Position numbers and translations under genes: made by a program. A stretch of DNA of 48,080 nt from Humidesulfovibrio sp. (GTDB lineage: Bacteria > Desulfobacterota > Desulfovibrionia > Desulfovibrionales > Desulfovibrionaceae): NCBI GenBank assembly GCA_031292175.1, contig JARLHQ010000022.1:1-48080 (forward strand), read 5' to 3'. Shown here piece by piece: positions 18,223 through 26,669 of the stretch. Numbering within the stretch: position 1 is the first letter of the stretch; each line of letters begins with the position of its first letter. Under the pieces are notes generated by a model. It saw nothing but the letters and a program-made list of their open reading frames with translations. It did no database searches and was not told where the DNA came from.

Positions 18223-19356
18223 ATGTTGATCGACAGCACCCTGCGGGAAGGCGCACAGGCGTACGGCGTGTATTTTGACAATGGCGCGAAGCGGCGCATG
18301 GCCGAGCTTTTGGCTTCGGCTGGCGTGGACGAATTGGAGTGCGGATGGCTCGGGCAGCAGGATCTGCGAGAGTTTCTGCTCTGGGCGCAAGGCGCCCTGC
18401 CCGGATCGGAAAATGACGCCCGGGATAACGGCAGCCCAGCACTGTCCCTCTGGTGCCCCTGCCGCGAAGCCGCTGTGCGCGAGGCCGCGCGCCTGGCCAA
18501 GGCAGGGCTCGTCCACCGGCTGAACATCGGCGCGCCCTCCTCCGCGCTGCACCGCGAGAAGCGCCTGGGGCTCTCGCAGCCAGAGATGGCCGCGCGCGTG
18601 CGCACCGTTGTGGCCACGGCCAAGGCGGAAGGCGTCGGCTACATTTCCGTGGGCCTGGAGGACATCTCCAGGGCCGATCCGGACGAGGCGCTCGCCCTGG
18701 GGCGCGCCGCCGTGGAGGCCGGGGCCTCGCGTTTACGCCTGTCGGACACTGTGGGACTTTTGACCCCACTGGCCACGGCGGCGCTGGTCCGCCGCTTCGT
18801 GGCCGAACTGTCCGTGCCCGTGGCCCTGCACGCGCACAACGACCTGGGCATGGCCACGGCCAATGCCGTCACCGCGCTGGAGTGCGGCGCGTCCTTCGTG
18901 GACGTTTCGGTCCTGGGTCTGGGCGAACGCGCGGGCATCGCGTCGCTGGAGCAGGTGGCGGCCTGGATTGGACAACAAAAGTGTTTGAATGACAAAAAAA
19001 GCTACGATCTTTTACTGCTGCGCGCTTTATGCCTGCTGGCTTCGCAAGCGGCCAAGACGCCCGTGGCGCGCAACCGCCCCGTGGTAGGCGAAGACGTTTT
19101 TGCGGCTGAGTCCGGCATCCACGTGCACGGCCTGCTGCGCGACCCCGCGCTTTTCGAGCCCTTCGCCCCAGAGACTGTGGGCGCGACCCGGCGCGTGGGC
19201 GTGGGGGCCAAGAGCGGCGGTGCGGCGCTGACGGCGGCCATTACCCGTCTACGCGGGGTCGGAGCTGCGGATTCCGGGCTCATGAGCCGGGTACGCGACC
19301 TGGCCGAACGCCTGGGCCGCCCCCTGACGGACAAGGAACTGTTGGGCGTGCTATGA
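18223..19356 (+). CDS. nifV: NifV, homocitrate synthase
   Basis: 377 residues from the ATG at 18223 (AAGGAG seven bases upstream); the frame is open upstream but through the promoter. NifV condenses acetyl-CoA and 2-oxoglutarate to homocitrate, the organic ligand of FeMo-co. It belongs to the DRE-TIM metallolyase family: DSTLREGAQAYG at residues 4-15, the metal-binding HAHNDLGMATANAV, and GLGERAGIASLEQV. It lacks the long C-terminal regulatory domain of isopropylmalate synthases, as expected for NifV. It heads the rightward arm, divergent from nifH. Confidence 0.93.
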   Translation: MLIDSTLREGAQAYGVYFDNGAKRRMAELLASAGVDELECGWLGQQDLREFLLWAQGALPGSENDARDNGSPALSLWCPCREAAVREAARLAKAGLVHRLNIGAPSSALHREKRLGLSQPEMAARVRTVVATAKAEGVGYISVGLEDISRADPDEALALGRAAVEAGASRLRLSDTVGLLTPLATAALVRRFVAELSVPVALHAHNDLGMATANAVTALECGASFVDVSVLGLGERAGIASLEQVAAWIGQQKCLNDKKSYDLLLLRALCLLASQAAKTPVARNRPVVGEDVFAAESGIHVHGLLRDPALFEPFAPETVGATRRVGVGAKSGGAALTAAITRLRGVGAADSGLMSRVRDLAERLGRPLTDKELLGVL

Positions 19357-19595
19357 AACGCGCCCGGGAGGGTCACATGGCCATGGCCGAAGTCTTTCGA
19401 CATGTTGCCGAGCGGTTGAGGAATGTTGGGAGGGTGAGCCCTGCCGCGGAGTTGCATTCCGAAGACTTCGGCCCGGGCCCGGACGAGCCTTGCCCGCGCG
19501 AGCATGAATATCCCCTGTGCACCCTTTTGGAGGCTTCCCCGTGCCGGATACCCTTTCCCAGCTTCTCCTCAACGCCGCCGTCCCGCTGCTGCTGA
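19353..19595 (+). CDS. Possible small ORF coupled to nifV, doubtful
   Basis: 80 codons whose ATG overlaps the nifV stop in an ATGA arrangement, a typical coupling signal. The first 55 residues include a plausible amphipathic helix (MAEVFRHVAERLRNVG) and two Cys in an acidic stretch (CPREHEYPLC). The last 18 or so residues are read out of frame over the start of modB, which is unusual. Either a real short protein, a decayed remnant, or untranslated leader for modB. I do not recognise a family. Confidence 0.3.
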   Translation: MKRAREGHMAMAEVFRHVAERLRNVGRVSPAAELHSEDFGPGPDEPCPREHEYPLCTLLEASPCRIPFPSFSSTPPSRCC

Positions 19596-20230
19596 CCCTG
19601 AAGGTCGCGCTCACGGCAACCACGGGGGCCTGCATCGTGGGCATCGGCGCGGGCTACGCCCTTTCCCGCCGCAACATGCCCGGACGCGAGGTGCTGGACG
19701 CCCTTTGCACCCTGCCGCTGGTCCTGCCGCCTACGGTCATCGGCTATTACCTGCTGGTCGTCTTTGGCCGGCGGGGCCTCGTGGGCCAATGGCTGCTGGA
19801 GAAATTCGACATCACGCTGGTCTTCACCTGGCAGGGCGCGGCGCTCGCCGCCAGCGTAGTGGCCTTTCCACTGGTGTGCAAGGCCGCGCGCACGGCCTTT
19901 GAAGGTGTGGACGAAGGTCTGGAGAACGCCGCGCGGACCCTGGGCGCTGGCGAGGGACGCGTGTTCATGCGCGTGTCCCTGCCGCTGGCCTGGCGGGGCA
20001 TTGTCTCCGGCACCATGTTGGCCCTGGCCCGGGCCATGGGCGAATTCGGGGCCACGCTGATGCTGGCGGGCAACCTGCCCGGGCGCACACAGACCCTGTC
20101 CCTGGCCGTGTATGAGGCCGTGCAGGCTGGCAATGACGACCAGGCCACCTTTCTGGTGATCCTCACCTCGCTTGTCTGCATGACCCTGCTGCTGGCCTCA
20201 GGCAGGCTTCTCAGCCGGAGACCGACATGA
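19541..20230 (+). CDS. modB: ModB, molybdate ABC transporter permease
   Basis: 229 residues from the GTG at 19541, selected because GGAGG lies seven bases upstream; an ATG at 19517 has none. Several transmembrane segments and the permease EAA-type loop (ENAARTLGAGEGRVFMRVSLPLAWRGI) are visible, as is the ModB sequence CTLPLVLPPTVIGYYLL. ALARAMGEFGATLMLAGN is the diagnostic region. It forms the inner-membrane channel for molybdate with ModC. No periplasmic ModA gene lies beside it, so ModA must be encoded elsewhere. Confidence 0.92.
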   Translation: MPDTLSQLLLNAAVPLLLTLKVALTATTGACIVGIGAGYALSRRNMPGREVLDALCTLPLVLPPTVIGYYLLVVFGRRGLVGQWLLEKFDITLVFTWQGAALAASVVAFPLVCKAARTAFEGVDEGLENAARTLGAGEGRVFMRVSLPLAWRGIVSGTMLALARAMGEFGATLMLAGNLPGRTQTLSLAVYEAVQAGNDDQATFLVILTSLVCMTLLLASGRLLSRRPT

Positions 20231-20327
20231 TGGTGCAAACCCGCTGGATTGAGGCTCCCATGCCCTTGGCGCACCCGCTTCGAGCAACCGTCCCCCAACG
20301 CCGGGACGAGGACCTAAAGGACTTGCC

Positions 20328-21098
20328 ATGACCCTGGAAATCGACATCACCAAGACGCTGCGCTCCTCGGCGCGGAGCTTCAAGCTCGCGGCCCGCTTCA
20401 GCTCCGGCAAGCGCTCCACTGTGCTTTTCGGTCCTTCCGGCTCCGGCAAGACCGTGACCCTGCGCGCCCTGGCCGGGCTCATGCAGCCGGACGCCGGGCG
20501 CATCGTGCTGGACGGAGAGGTGCTTTTCGATGCCGCCAAAGCCGTGAACCTGCATGCGCGGGAGCGCGGGGTAGGCTATGTTTTTCAGGACTACGCACTC
20601 TTCCCGCACCTCACGGTGGCTGAGAATGTCGGCTTCGGCCTGGGCGGGGGCCTGCTTGGTCGGCTGGACACCGCGGCGAAGCGGCGCGTGGCCGAGATGC
20701 TGGCCCTGGCCGGGCTGGAGGATTTCGCCACGGCGCGGCCGGGCAGACTCTCCGGCGGGCAGCGGCAGCGTGTGGCGCTCATGCGCGCCTTGGCCCGGCG
20801 GCCCAGGCTGCTGCTGCTGGACGAGCCCTTCGCCGCGCTGGACCCGCTCCTGCGCCGGCGCATGCGCAAGGAGGTGCGGTCGTTGTGCCAGGCTGCCGGG
20901 GCGCCCACTGTGCTCATCACCCACGACCCGGACGACGTGCTGGAGTTCGGCGGCGCTGTGGCTCTGTACGAGGCGGGCTCCGTGCGCGAAATCCGTGTCT
21001 TTGAGGACGGCCCGCAAGGCGGCGTGGAAGCCCGGGAGATGCTTCTGGAAACACATTTTGGCGCCTACGCCGAGGCCGAGACCCTGGCGACAGCCTAG
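20328..21098 (+). CDS. modC: ModC, molybdate ABC transporter ATPase
   Basis: 256 residues. Walker A GPSGSGKT is at 35-42, the ABC signature LSGGQRQR is near 140, and Walker B LLLLDEPFAALD follows, then the switch His in ITHD. The protein ends soon after the ATPase core and lacks the C-terminal TOBE regulatory domain of E. coli ModC (about 350 residues), so feedback by bound molybdate on the transporter is unlikely here. It lies 97 nt after modB, a gap with no other ORF I can support. Confidence 0.92.
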   Translation: MTLEIDITKTLRSSARSFKLAARFSSGKRSTVLFGPSGSGKTVTLRALAGLMQPDAGRIVLDGEVLFDAAKAVNLHARERGVGYVFQDYALFPHLTVAENVGFGLGGGLLGRLDTAAKRRVAEMLALAGLEDFATARPGRLSGGQRQRVALMRALARRPRLLLLDEPFAALDPLLRRRMRKEVRSLCQAAGAPTVLITHDPDDVLEFGGAVALYEAGSVREIRVFEDGPQGGVEAREMLLETHFGAYAEAETLATA

Positions 21099-21154
21099 GC
21101 GGATTCGCAATCCTGTGATACTTTGCAGCGCCAAATTTGCATATTTGTCATTTT

Positions 21155-21167
21155 TGTCGTGCGGACA
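21155..21167 (+). promoter_or_regulatory. Candidate upstream activator site before the NifA-type gene
   Basis: TGTCGTGCGGACA, the same TGTCG-N5-ACA pattern as the two sites between nifH and nifV. The similarity extends outside the core: both this site and 18084-18096 sit in a TTTTGT-N7-ACACTTTT context on the plus strand. It is about 90 bp upstream of a -24/-12 match. Confidence 0.5.
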
Positions 21168-21249
21168 CTTTTACGAGCGCTTAGCGACTGAATTAAAATA
21201 TATCAAAATACTGGATAGATATAGTAAATCTGGCTGACATTTCTCATCC

Positions 21250-21265
21250 CGGCACTGATATTGCT
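21250..21265 (+). promoter_or_regulatory. Sigma-54-like promoter abutting the NifA-type start codon
   Basis: CGGCACTGATATTGCT fits GGCAC-N5-TTGCT with GG and GC 10 bp apart. The predicted start (about 21276) falls on the ATG at 21277, so the message would be nearly leaderless. The AT-rich stretch 21190-21230, with an IHF-like TATCAAAATACTG at 21201, lies between it and the activator-like site. Confidence 0.5.
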
Positions 21266-21276
21266 ATCCGGAGGAC

Positions 21277-22854
21277 ATGACGCTCATACTCGGTAACCTG
21301 AAGCTTCAGGTGCTCTCGTCCATCTGCCAGATCATCGACACGGCACTCGACCTGGAAAAGGCCTTGGGTGAAGTGTTGCGCATCCTCTCCGAAACCCTGT
21401 CCATGAAGCGGGCCACCATCACCCTGGCGGACCCGGAGAGCGAGCGGCTGGCCATCACCGCCTCGCACGGACTGACGCGCGAAGAGCGCCAGCGCGGCGT
21501 GTACGAATTGGACGAAGGCGTCACCGGGCTCATCTTCCAGACCGGAAAGCCCTACGTCGTGCCCGACATCCGCCACGAACCCCTGTTTCTCGACAAGACC
21601 GGCTCGCGCCACCTGGAGCGCGGGCGCGTCAGTTTCATCGGCGTGCCCATCACCTCCCACGGACGCTGTCTGGGCGTCCTGAACGTCGACCGGCTCTTCG
21701 GCGACGAGGTGGCCTTCGAGGAGGATCTGAGTTTCCTCACGGTCGTGGCCACGCTCATCGGCCAGTTCTTGTCCCTGAACGAAAAGATCAAGGCGCGCGA
21801 GGAAGCCCTGGTGCGCGAAAACCTGTCCCTGCGCTCGCAGATCACCCGCGAGCAGCGCGGCCCGTACATCGTTGGCAAAAGCCAGGCCATGCAGGACGTG
21901 GAGCACCAGGTGAGCAAGGTCGCTCCGACCAAGGCCACGGTGCTGCTCCTCGGCGAGTCCGGCACGGGCAAGACGCTTATCGCCCGGGTCATCCACGAAC
22001 TTTCCGGCCGCAAGGGTCACTCGTTTATGAAGGTCAACTGCGCCTCCATTCCGGAGAATCTGCTGGAAAGCGAGTTGTTCGGCTACGAACGCGGGGCCTT
22101 TACCGGCGCGGTGGGCTCCAAGCCCGGCCGCTTCGAGGACGCCCACGCGGGCACCATCTTTCTTGACGAAATCGGCGAATTGCCGCTGGGCATCCAGGCT
22201 AAGCTTCTACGCGTGTTGCAGGACCGCGAGTTCGAGCGCCTGGGCTCGAACACAACCCGCAAGGTGGACGTGCGCGTGGTGGCCGCCACCAACCGCGACC
22301 TGGGCGAGTTGGCTGAACGCAGCGCCTTCCGCCCCGACCTCTACTACCGCCTTTCCGTGTTCCCCATCCAGGTGCCGCCCCTGCGCCAGCGCAAAGAGGA
22401 CATCCCTGTGCTCCTGAACCACTTCATCGACAAGGTGGCACGGGAATACGGGCGCACCGTGGTCTTCACGCCGCGCGCCCTCTCCGACCTGACCCTGTAC
22501 GACTGGCCCGGCAACGTGCGCGAAATGGAGAACCTGATCGAGCGCCTGGTCATCATGAGCGACGGTGAACGCGTGGACGCCACCTTCCTCAAGCCGTACC
22601 TGAACCAGACGTCCTCGCAGACCGGCCTGCATCAGCCGGAACGCAACCTCGCGGTCAGGCCCCAGGGCTTGAGCTCACTTAAGGCCATGGAGCGCACCGA
22701 GGTTCTGGCTGCGCTGCGGCGCAACGGCTGGGTGCAGTACAAGGCCGCCGAGGACCTGGGCATCACCCCCAGGCAGATCGGCTACCGCATCAAGAAGTAC
22801 GGTTTGTCCGCGGTCATCGACCATGAAGCCGCCGCCACGGCCCACCGCCGCTAA
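21277..22854 (+). CDS. nifA: NifA-type sigma-54-dependent activator
   Basis: 525 residues: N-terminal GAF sensor domain (about 20-165), central AAA+ domain and C-terminal Fis-type helix-turn-helix (about 480-515, KAAEDLGITPRQIGYRIKK). Walker A is GESGTGKT (226-233), GAFTGA (273-278) is the loop that contacts sigma-54, and TIFLDEIGEL is Walker B. No cysteine motif lies in the linker after the AAA+ domain, unlike oxygen-sensitive alpha-proteobacterial NifA. The ATG has GGAGG only two bases upstream; the next in-frame start is a GTG at 21310. It is the probable activator of the nifH and nifV promoters. Confidence 0.88.
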   Translation: MTLILGNLKLQVLSSICQIIDTALDLEKALGEVLRILSETLSMKRATITLADPESERLAITASHGLTREERQRGVYELDEGVTGLIFQTGKPYVVPDIRHEPLFLDKTGSRHLERGRVSFIGVPITSHGRCLGVLNVDRLFGDEVAFEEDLSFLTVVATLIGQFLSLNEKIKAREEALVRENLSLRSQITREQRGPYIVGKSQAMQDVEHQVSKVAPTKATVLLLGESGTGKTLIARVIHELSGRKGHSFMKVNCASIPENLLESELFGYERGAFTGAVGSKPGRFEDAHAGTIFLDEIGELPLGIQAKLLRVLQDREFERLGSNTTRKVDVRVVAATNRDLGELAERSAFRPDLYYRLSVFPIQVPPLRQRKEDIPVLLNHFIDKVAREYGRTVVFTPRALSDLTLYDWPGNVREMENLIERLVIMSDGERVDATFLKPYLNQTSSQTGLHQPERNLAVRPQGLSSLKAMERTEVLAALRRNGWVQYKAAEDLGITPRQIGYRIKKYGLSAVIDHEAAATAHRR

Positions 22855-22970
22855 CCCACGGTCCACGTTCCCACGAAAATTTCATTGACGCGCCTTTTTT
22901 TGGGGCTATTGGTGGATACTGTCTGCAGTGGCCGTATGCGAATCCACACCTCATAACCAAGGAGATCGTC

Positions 22971-23180
22971 ATGAAGGTCAGCGCCCGCAATCTCATCCCC
23001 GGCAAAATCAAGGAAATCACCATGGGGCCCGTCAACGCCGAGGTCATCGTCGAGGTGGCCCCCGGCATTGAGGTTGTGGCCGTGATCACCGCCCACTCCG
23101 TCCAGAGCATGGGTCTCAAGAAGGGCTCCGTGGTCAAGGCCATGGTCAAGGCCTCCAACGTCATGCTCGTCACCGACTAG
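22971..23180 (+). CDS. mop: Mop, molbindin (first copy)
   Basis: 69 residues, a single TOBE/Mop domain that assembles into hexamers storing molybdate or tungstate in the cytoplasm. The start MKVSARNLIPGKIKEI and GPVNAEVIVEV are typical of clostridial and Desulfovibrio molbindins. AAGGAG precedes the ATG. It is nearly identical to the second copy 190 bp downstream (67 of 69 residues; Ala/Ser at 37 and Val/Glu at 54 differ). It lies behind the nifA-type gene and has its own terminator. Confidence 0.93.
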   Translation: MKVSARNLIPGKIKEITMGPVNAEVIVEVAPGIEVVAVITAHSVQSMGLKKGSVVKAMVKASNVMLVTD

Positions 23181-23204
23181 GCCAGACCTGAAAACATGTG
23201 CGGC

Positions 23205-23240
23205 AAGGCCGGTCCTCGAACAGGGGCCGGCCTTTTCTTT
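23205..23240 (+). terminator. Terminator of the first mop gene
   Basis: Inverted repeat AAGGCCGGTCC / GGGGCCGGCCTT with a short loop, followed by a run of T (TTTTCTTTTTT). Confidence 0.85.
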
Positions 23241-23370
23241 TTTGGCGCGCAAGGATCTCTTCTACAGTCCTTTCCCAAACAGTGTTGACGGAACTTGTTG
23301 TTTTCGTGACATTGTATTGTGGCGAGAGTGTCCGCTCACCACGTCAAACCCCCAACCAAAGGAGCATACA

Positions 23371-23580
23371 ATGAAAGTCAGCGCCCGCAACCTTATTCCC
23401 GGCAAGATCAAAGAAATCACCATGGGGCCCGTCAACGCAGAGGTCATCGTCGAGGTGGCCCCCGGCATTGAGGTCGTGTCCGTGATCACCGCCCACTCCG
23501 TCCAGAGCATGGGCCTCAAAAAGGGTTCCGAGGTCAAGGCCATGGTCAAGGCCTCCAACGTCATGCTCGTCACCGACTGA
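23371..23580 (+). CDS. mop: Mop, molbindin (second copy)
   Basis: 69 residues, 67 identical to the first copy, again with AAAGGAG in front of the ATG. The DNA of the two genes is also nearly identical, but their upstream regions differ, which suggests a recent duplication or gene conversion with separate control. The upstream region has TTGACG at 23285-23290 and the reverse of CACGAAAA at 23301-23308. It has its own perfect terminator. Confidence 0.93.
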   Translation: MKVSARNLIPGKIKEITMGPVNAEVIVEVAPGIEVVSVITAHSVQSMGLKKGSEVKAMVKASNVMLVTD

Positions 23581-23606
23581 TACGCACCCCGCGCTCATGA
23601 ATCGGC

Positions 23607-23645
23607 AAGGCCGGTCTCCACAACTGGAGACCGGCCTTTGTTCTT
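23607..23645 (+). terminator. Terminator of the second mop gene
   Basis: A perfect 13-bp stem (AAGGCCGGTCTCC / GGAGACCGGCCTT, 6-base loop), followed by a T-rich stretch. Confidence 0.88.
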
Positions 23646-23734
23646 TCCGGTCGATGTACACCAGCGCAAGTTCCAGCCCACCACAGCTTGCGCCAATACG
23701 CCATTGCTGGTACCGATGTACGTAAAGTTATCCT

Positions 23735-23761
23735 TAACAATTAGTCAGCACCGGCCGATAG
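23735..23761 (+). promoter_or_regulatory. Sigma-28 (FliA)-like promoter of the chemotaxis receptor
   Basis: TAACAATT, 11 bp, GCCGATAG. The -10 element matches GCCGATAA at seven of eight positions and the spacing is canonical; the -35 matches TAAAGTTT at five of eight. The predicted start lies about 68 nt before the receptor ATG. Confidence 0.55.
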
Positions 23762-23836
23762 TACAGTAAGCAGCCGGAACAGCGTCCCCCAAGCGCCGTA
23801 TTTCCGGAAGAATCTCGTCACCTCCAAGGAGCCTTC

Positions 23837-25690
23837 ATGCTGCGCGAAACTATCCTGAACACCAAGACCTCCACAAAACTCTACACGCTTTTTGGGTGTA
23901 TCCTCGGCATGTTCCTTGTGGCAGTTTTCTTTATTTTTCTGCCATATTACGAGCAGGACCTGCTCAAGGAGCGCCGTAACAGCCTAGCGGACAGCGTCGA
24001 CGTGGCCTACGCCCTGGTAGTGGAATACAACGCGCGCGCGCAGAAGGGCGAGTTCCCCCTGGACGAGGCCAAGAAGCGCGCCGCCATGCGTCTGCGCACC
24101 ATGCGCTACGGCAACAATGAATATTTCTGGGTGAACGACACCTCCACACCCTCGCCCATCATCATCATGCATCCCACCGCCCCAGCCCTTGAGGGCAAGA
24201 TGGTGGACAACCCGAAGTTCAACCGGGCCACGGACTACTGGCTTGGCCGCACCGGCGAGGTGGGATTAGGGACCTACCCTGGCGGCGACAAGAACCTCTT
24301 CACGGCCTTTGTCGATGTGTGCGAAAAGGCTGGCGAGGGCTTCGTGCGCTATGTCTGGCCCAAGCCTCTGCCCGGAGGCGGCGTCAGCACGGAGGTCTAC
24401 CCCAAGATTTCCTATGTCCGCCTGTACAAGCCCTGGAACTGGATCATCGGCACCGGCCTCTACGTGGATGACATCCAGGCCAAGGTAGCCAGCCTGCGCA
24501 TCTGGCTCGGCGCCATCATGGGCGGGCTGGTGCTGCTTTTGAGCATCCTGGTGTTCCTGATGGTGCGCATCATCTCGCGTCCCATCGCCAAGCTGTCCAT
24601 GGTGGCCGGGCACATCGCCGGGGGCGACCTGAACGCCAAGGCGGACGAGAGCTTCTTTGGCGAAATGGGTTCCCTGCAACAGGCCATGGAGCAGATGGTG
24701 CAAACCCTGCGCGACAAGATCGGCGAAGCGGAGAAGAGCACGCTCATGGCGGAGGAGGAGGCCAACGTGGCCAAGGCGGCCGTGGCCGAGGCCGACCAGG
24801 CCAAGCTGCAGGCGGCCCAGGCCACCCGCGAGGGTCTGCTCCAGGCCGCCGGGAAACTGCGCGACGTGAGCCAGGCCATCGGAGACGCCAGCCGCGACCT
24901 CTCCCAACGCATCGAATCCTCGCGCCGGGGCTCCGACCTCCAGAAGGACCGCCTGAACGAGACCGCCACAGCCATGGAGGAGATGAACGCCACGGTGCTC
25001 ACCGTGGCGGGCAACGCCGGCCAGGCCGCCGAGGCGGCCAATCAGGCCAAGCACAAGGCCCAGGATGGCGCGGGCGTGGTGAACAACCTGGTCCAGGCTA
25101 TCGAGGACGTCTATACCCAGGCCCAGAGCCTCAAGACCAACATGGGCCAGCTGGGTCGCCAGGCCGACGGCATCGGCCAAGTCATGGGCGTCATCAATGA
25201 CATCGCCGACCAGACCAACCTGCTGGCCCTGAACGCCGCCATTGAGGCCGCGCGCGCGGGCGACGCCGGACGCGGTTTCGCGGTCGTGGCCGACGAGGTG
25301 CGCAAGCTGGCCGAAAAGACCATGACCGCCACCAAGGAAGTGGCGCGAGCCATCAGCGGCATCCAGCAGGGCACGCGTGAAAACATCAAGAACGTTGACC
25401 TCGCCAACGAACGCATCGAGGAGGCCACCGAGTTGGCCAAGGAATCCGGCGAGTCCCTGAGCCGCATCGTGTCCCTGGTGGAGAGTTCCTCCTCTCAGGT
25501 GCAGAGCATCGCCGCCGCCAGCGGCGAGCAATCCACCGCCAGCGAAGAGATCAACCGCTCCCTCGACGACATCAACCGCATCGCCTCCGAGACCTCGGAA
25601 GCCATGAACGAGGCCGTGGAAGCCGTGAGCGGGCTGCTTTCCCAGGCCCAGAACCTGCTCGCCCTGATGCGCGAACTGGAAAACGCCTAA
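23837..25690 (+). CDS. Methyl-accepting chemotaxis protein with a single Cache domain
   Basis: 617 residues: transmembrane helix at about 17-37, periplasmic sCache-type sensor domain to about 215 (landmarks [34 protein letters not shown]), second transmembrane helix about 222-244, HAMP about 245-300, then a long coiled-coil signalling domain with the conserved hairpin tip ([20 protein letters not shown]). The Cache landmarks resemble receptors that bind small organic acids, but the ligand cannot be predicted. It has a good AAGGAG, a sigma-28-like promoter and a strong terminator, so it is monocistronic. The C-terminus lacks a CheR-tethering pentapeptide. Confidence 0.93.
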   Translation: MLRETILNTKTSTKLYTLFGCILGMFLVAVFFIFLPYYEQDLLKERRNSLADSVDVAYALVVEYNARAQKGEFPLDEAKKRAAMRLRTMRYGNNEYFWVNDTSTPSPIIIMHPTAPALEGKMVDNPKFNRATDYWLGRTGEVGLGTYPGGDKNLFTAFVDVCEKAGEGFVRYVWPKPLPGGGVSTEVYPKISYVRLYKPWNWIIGTGLYVDDIQAKVASLRIWLGAIMGGLVLLLSILVFLMVRIISRPIAKLSMVAGHIAGGDLNAKADESFFGEMGSLQQAMEQMVQTLRDKIGEAEKSTLMAEEEANVAKAAVAEADQAKLQAAQATREGLLQAAGKLRDVSQAIGDASRDLSQRIESSRRGSDLQKDRLNETATAMEEMNATVLTVAGNAGQAAEAANQAKHKAQDGAGVVNNLVQAIEDVYTQAQSLKTNMGQLGRQADGIGQVMGVINDIADQTNLLALNAAIEAARAGDAGRGFAVVADEVRKLAEKTMTATKEVARAISGIQQGTRENIKNVDLANERIEEATELAKESGESLSRIVSLVESSSSQVQSIAAASGEQSTASEEINRSLDDINRIASETSEAMNEAVEAVSGLLSQAQNLLALMRELENA

Positions 25691-25697
25691 CACAGGG

Positions 25698-25759
25698 CCC
25701 GCACCAACGAAAAAGCCCCCGCGCCTGCACAGGCGCGGGGGCTTTTTCGTTGGTGCGGG
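25698..25759. terminator. Bidirectional terminator between the chemotaxis receptor and the TauE/SafE gene
   Basis: A perfect 29-bp inverted repeat (25698-25726 with 25731-25759, loop GCAC). It carries AAAAA-GCCCCCGCGCC and GGCGCGGGGGC-TTTTT within the stem, so it works for both convergent transcripts. Confidence 0.93.
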
Positions 25760-25760
25760 G

Positions 25761-26597
25761 CTAGCCCATGATCCCGGTGTACAGGATGCGCAGCCCGACA
25801 AAGCCCAGAGCCAGGGCCAGACTACGAATGATGAACGGTCCTCTGATGCGGTTCGAGAGGTGCGCGCCCACCTGGGCGCCGACGATCACGCCTAGCGCGA
25901 GGTAGATCGTCCGGTGCACGCCGTGCACGAACTCGCCGGTGATGATGTGCATGGTGGTGCCCGCCATGGCCATGACCGCCAACACGAAGTGCGAGGTTGC
26001 GGTGGCGACATGCACCGGGAAGCCAAGGAGGTACACCATGGCGGGCACATGGATGATGCCCCCGCCGATGCCCAGAAAACTTGAGAGGAAGCCCACGAAA
26101 ACGCTCAGTACGACACCTTTCCACATGGAAAAGGAGTATTCGTACACGTCTCCGAAACGGTCGACGATGCGCCGGGTCGTCAGCCCATTGATCGCCTCCG
26201 CTGAAACAATGCACGGGACGGCCTTGCGGATGAAGAGGAAGATGGCCCCGGCCAGAAGCGTGACACCGAACAGGATGTCGAAGAGATTGCGGGGGAAGAA
26301 GGAGGTGACCAAGGCTCCGAGCACCGCGCCGGGCACGGAGGCCAGGGCGAACACCACTCCAGTCTTGTAGTCCACACGGCGCATCACCGCGTAGGCCTCG
26401 GTGCCGGAGGCGGCGTTGACGAAGACCACTGCCAGGGAGATGCTTGTAAGCAGGGCTGGGCTGTCGTGCGGATACAGCAGCAGCAGCACCGGCATGAGCA
26501 CAAAGCCGCCGCCCGCGCCGATGAGCGTGCCATAAGCACCCGTAACAAAGCCCAGCATGAGGAATCCGAAGGCGTGGAGCAGGTCGGGAGAAAACAT
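25761..26597 (-). CDS. TauE/SafE family membrane transporter (second, unrelated locus)
   Basis: 278 residues with about eight hydrophobic segments in two homologous halves. The glycine-rich signature occurs in each half (TLIGAGGGFVLMP and SFLGIGGGIIHVP). A soluble loop of about 30 residues (AEAINGLTTRRIVDRFGDVYEY) separates them. It probably exports a sulfur oxyanion or organosulfonate. It differs in length and loop from the gene at 5701-6660, so it is not a recent duplicate. It ends next to the bidirectional terminator and starts 72 nt after the EAL gene stop, on the same strand. Confidence 0.85.
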   Translation of the reverse strand: MFSPDLLHAFGFLMLGFVTGAYGTLIGAGGGFVLMPVLLLLYPHDSPALLTSISLAVVFVNAASGTEAYAVMRRVDYKTGVVFALASVPGAVLGALVTSFFPRNLFDILFGVTLLAGAIFLFIRKAVPCIVSAEAINGLTTRRIVDRFGDVYEYSFSMWKGVVLSVFVGFLSSFLGIGGGIIHVPAMVYLLGFPVHVATATSHFVLAVMAMAGTTMHIITGEFVHGVHRTIYLALGVIVGAQVGAHLSNRIRGPFIIRSLALALGFVGLRILYTGIMG

Positions 26598-26669
26598 ACC
26601 TGGGTCCTCCCTTGCGCGAAAAAGTTTGTGGTCAACGGAACCAACGCCGCACGCCGCGCCGAAGCGCCG

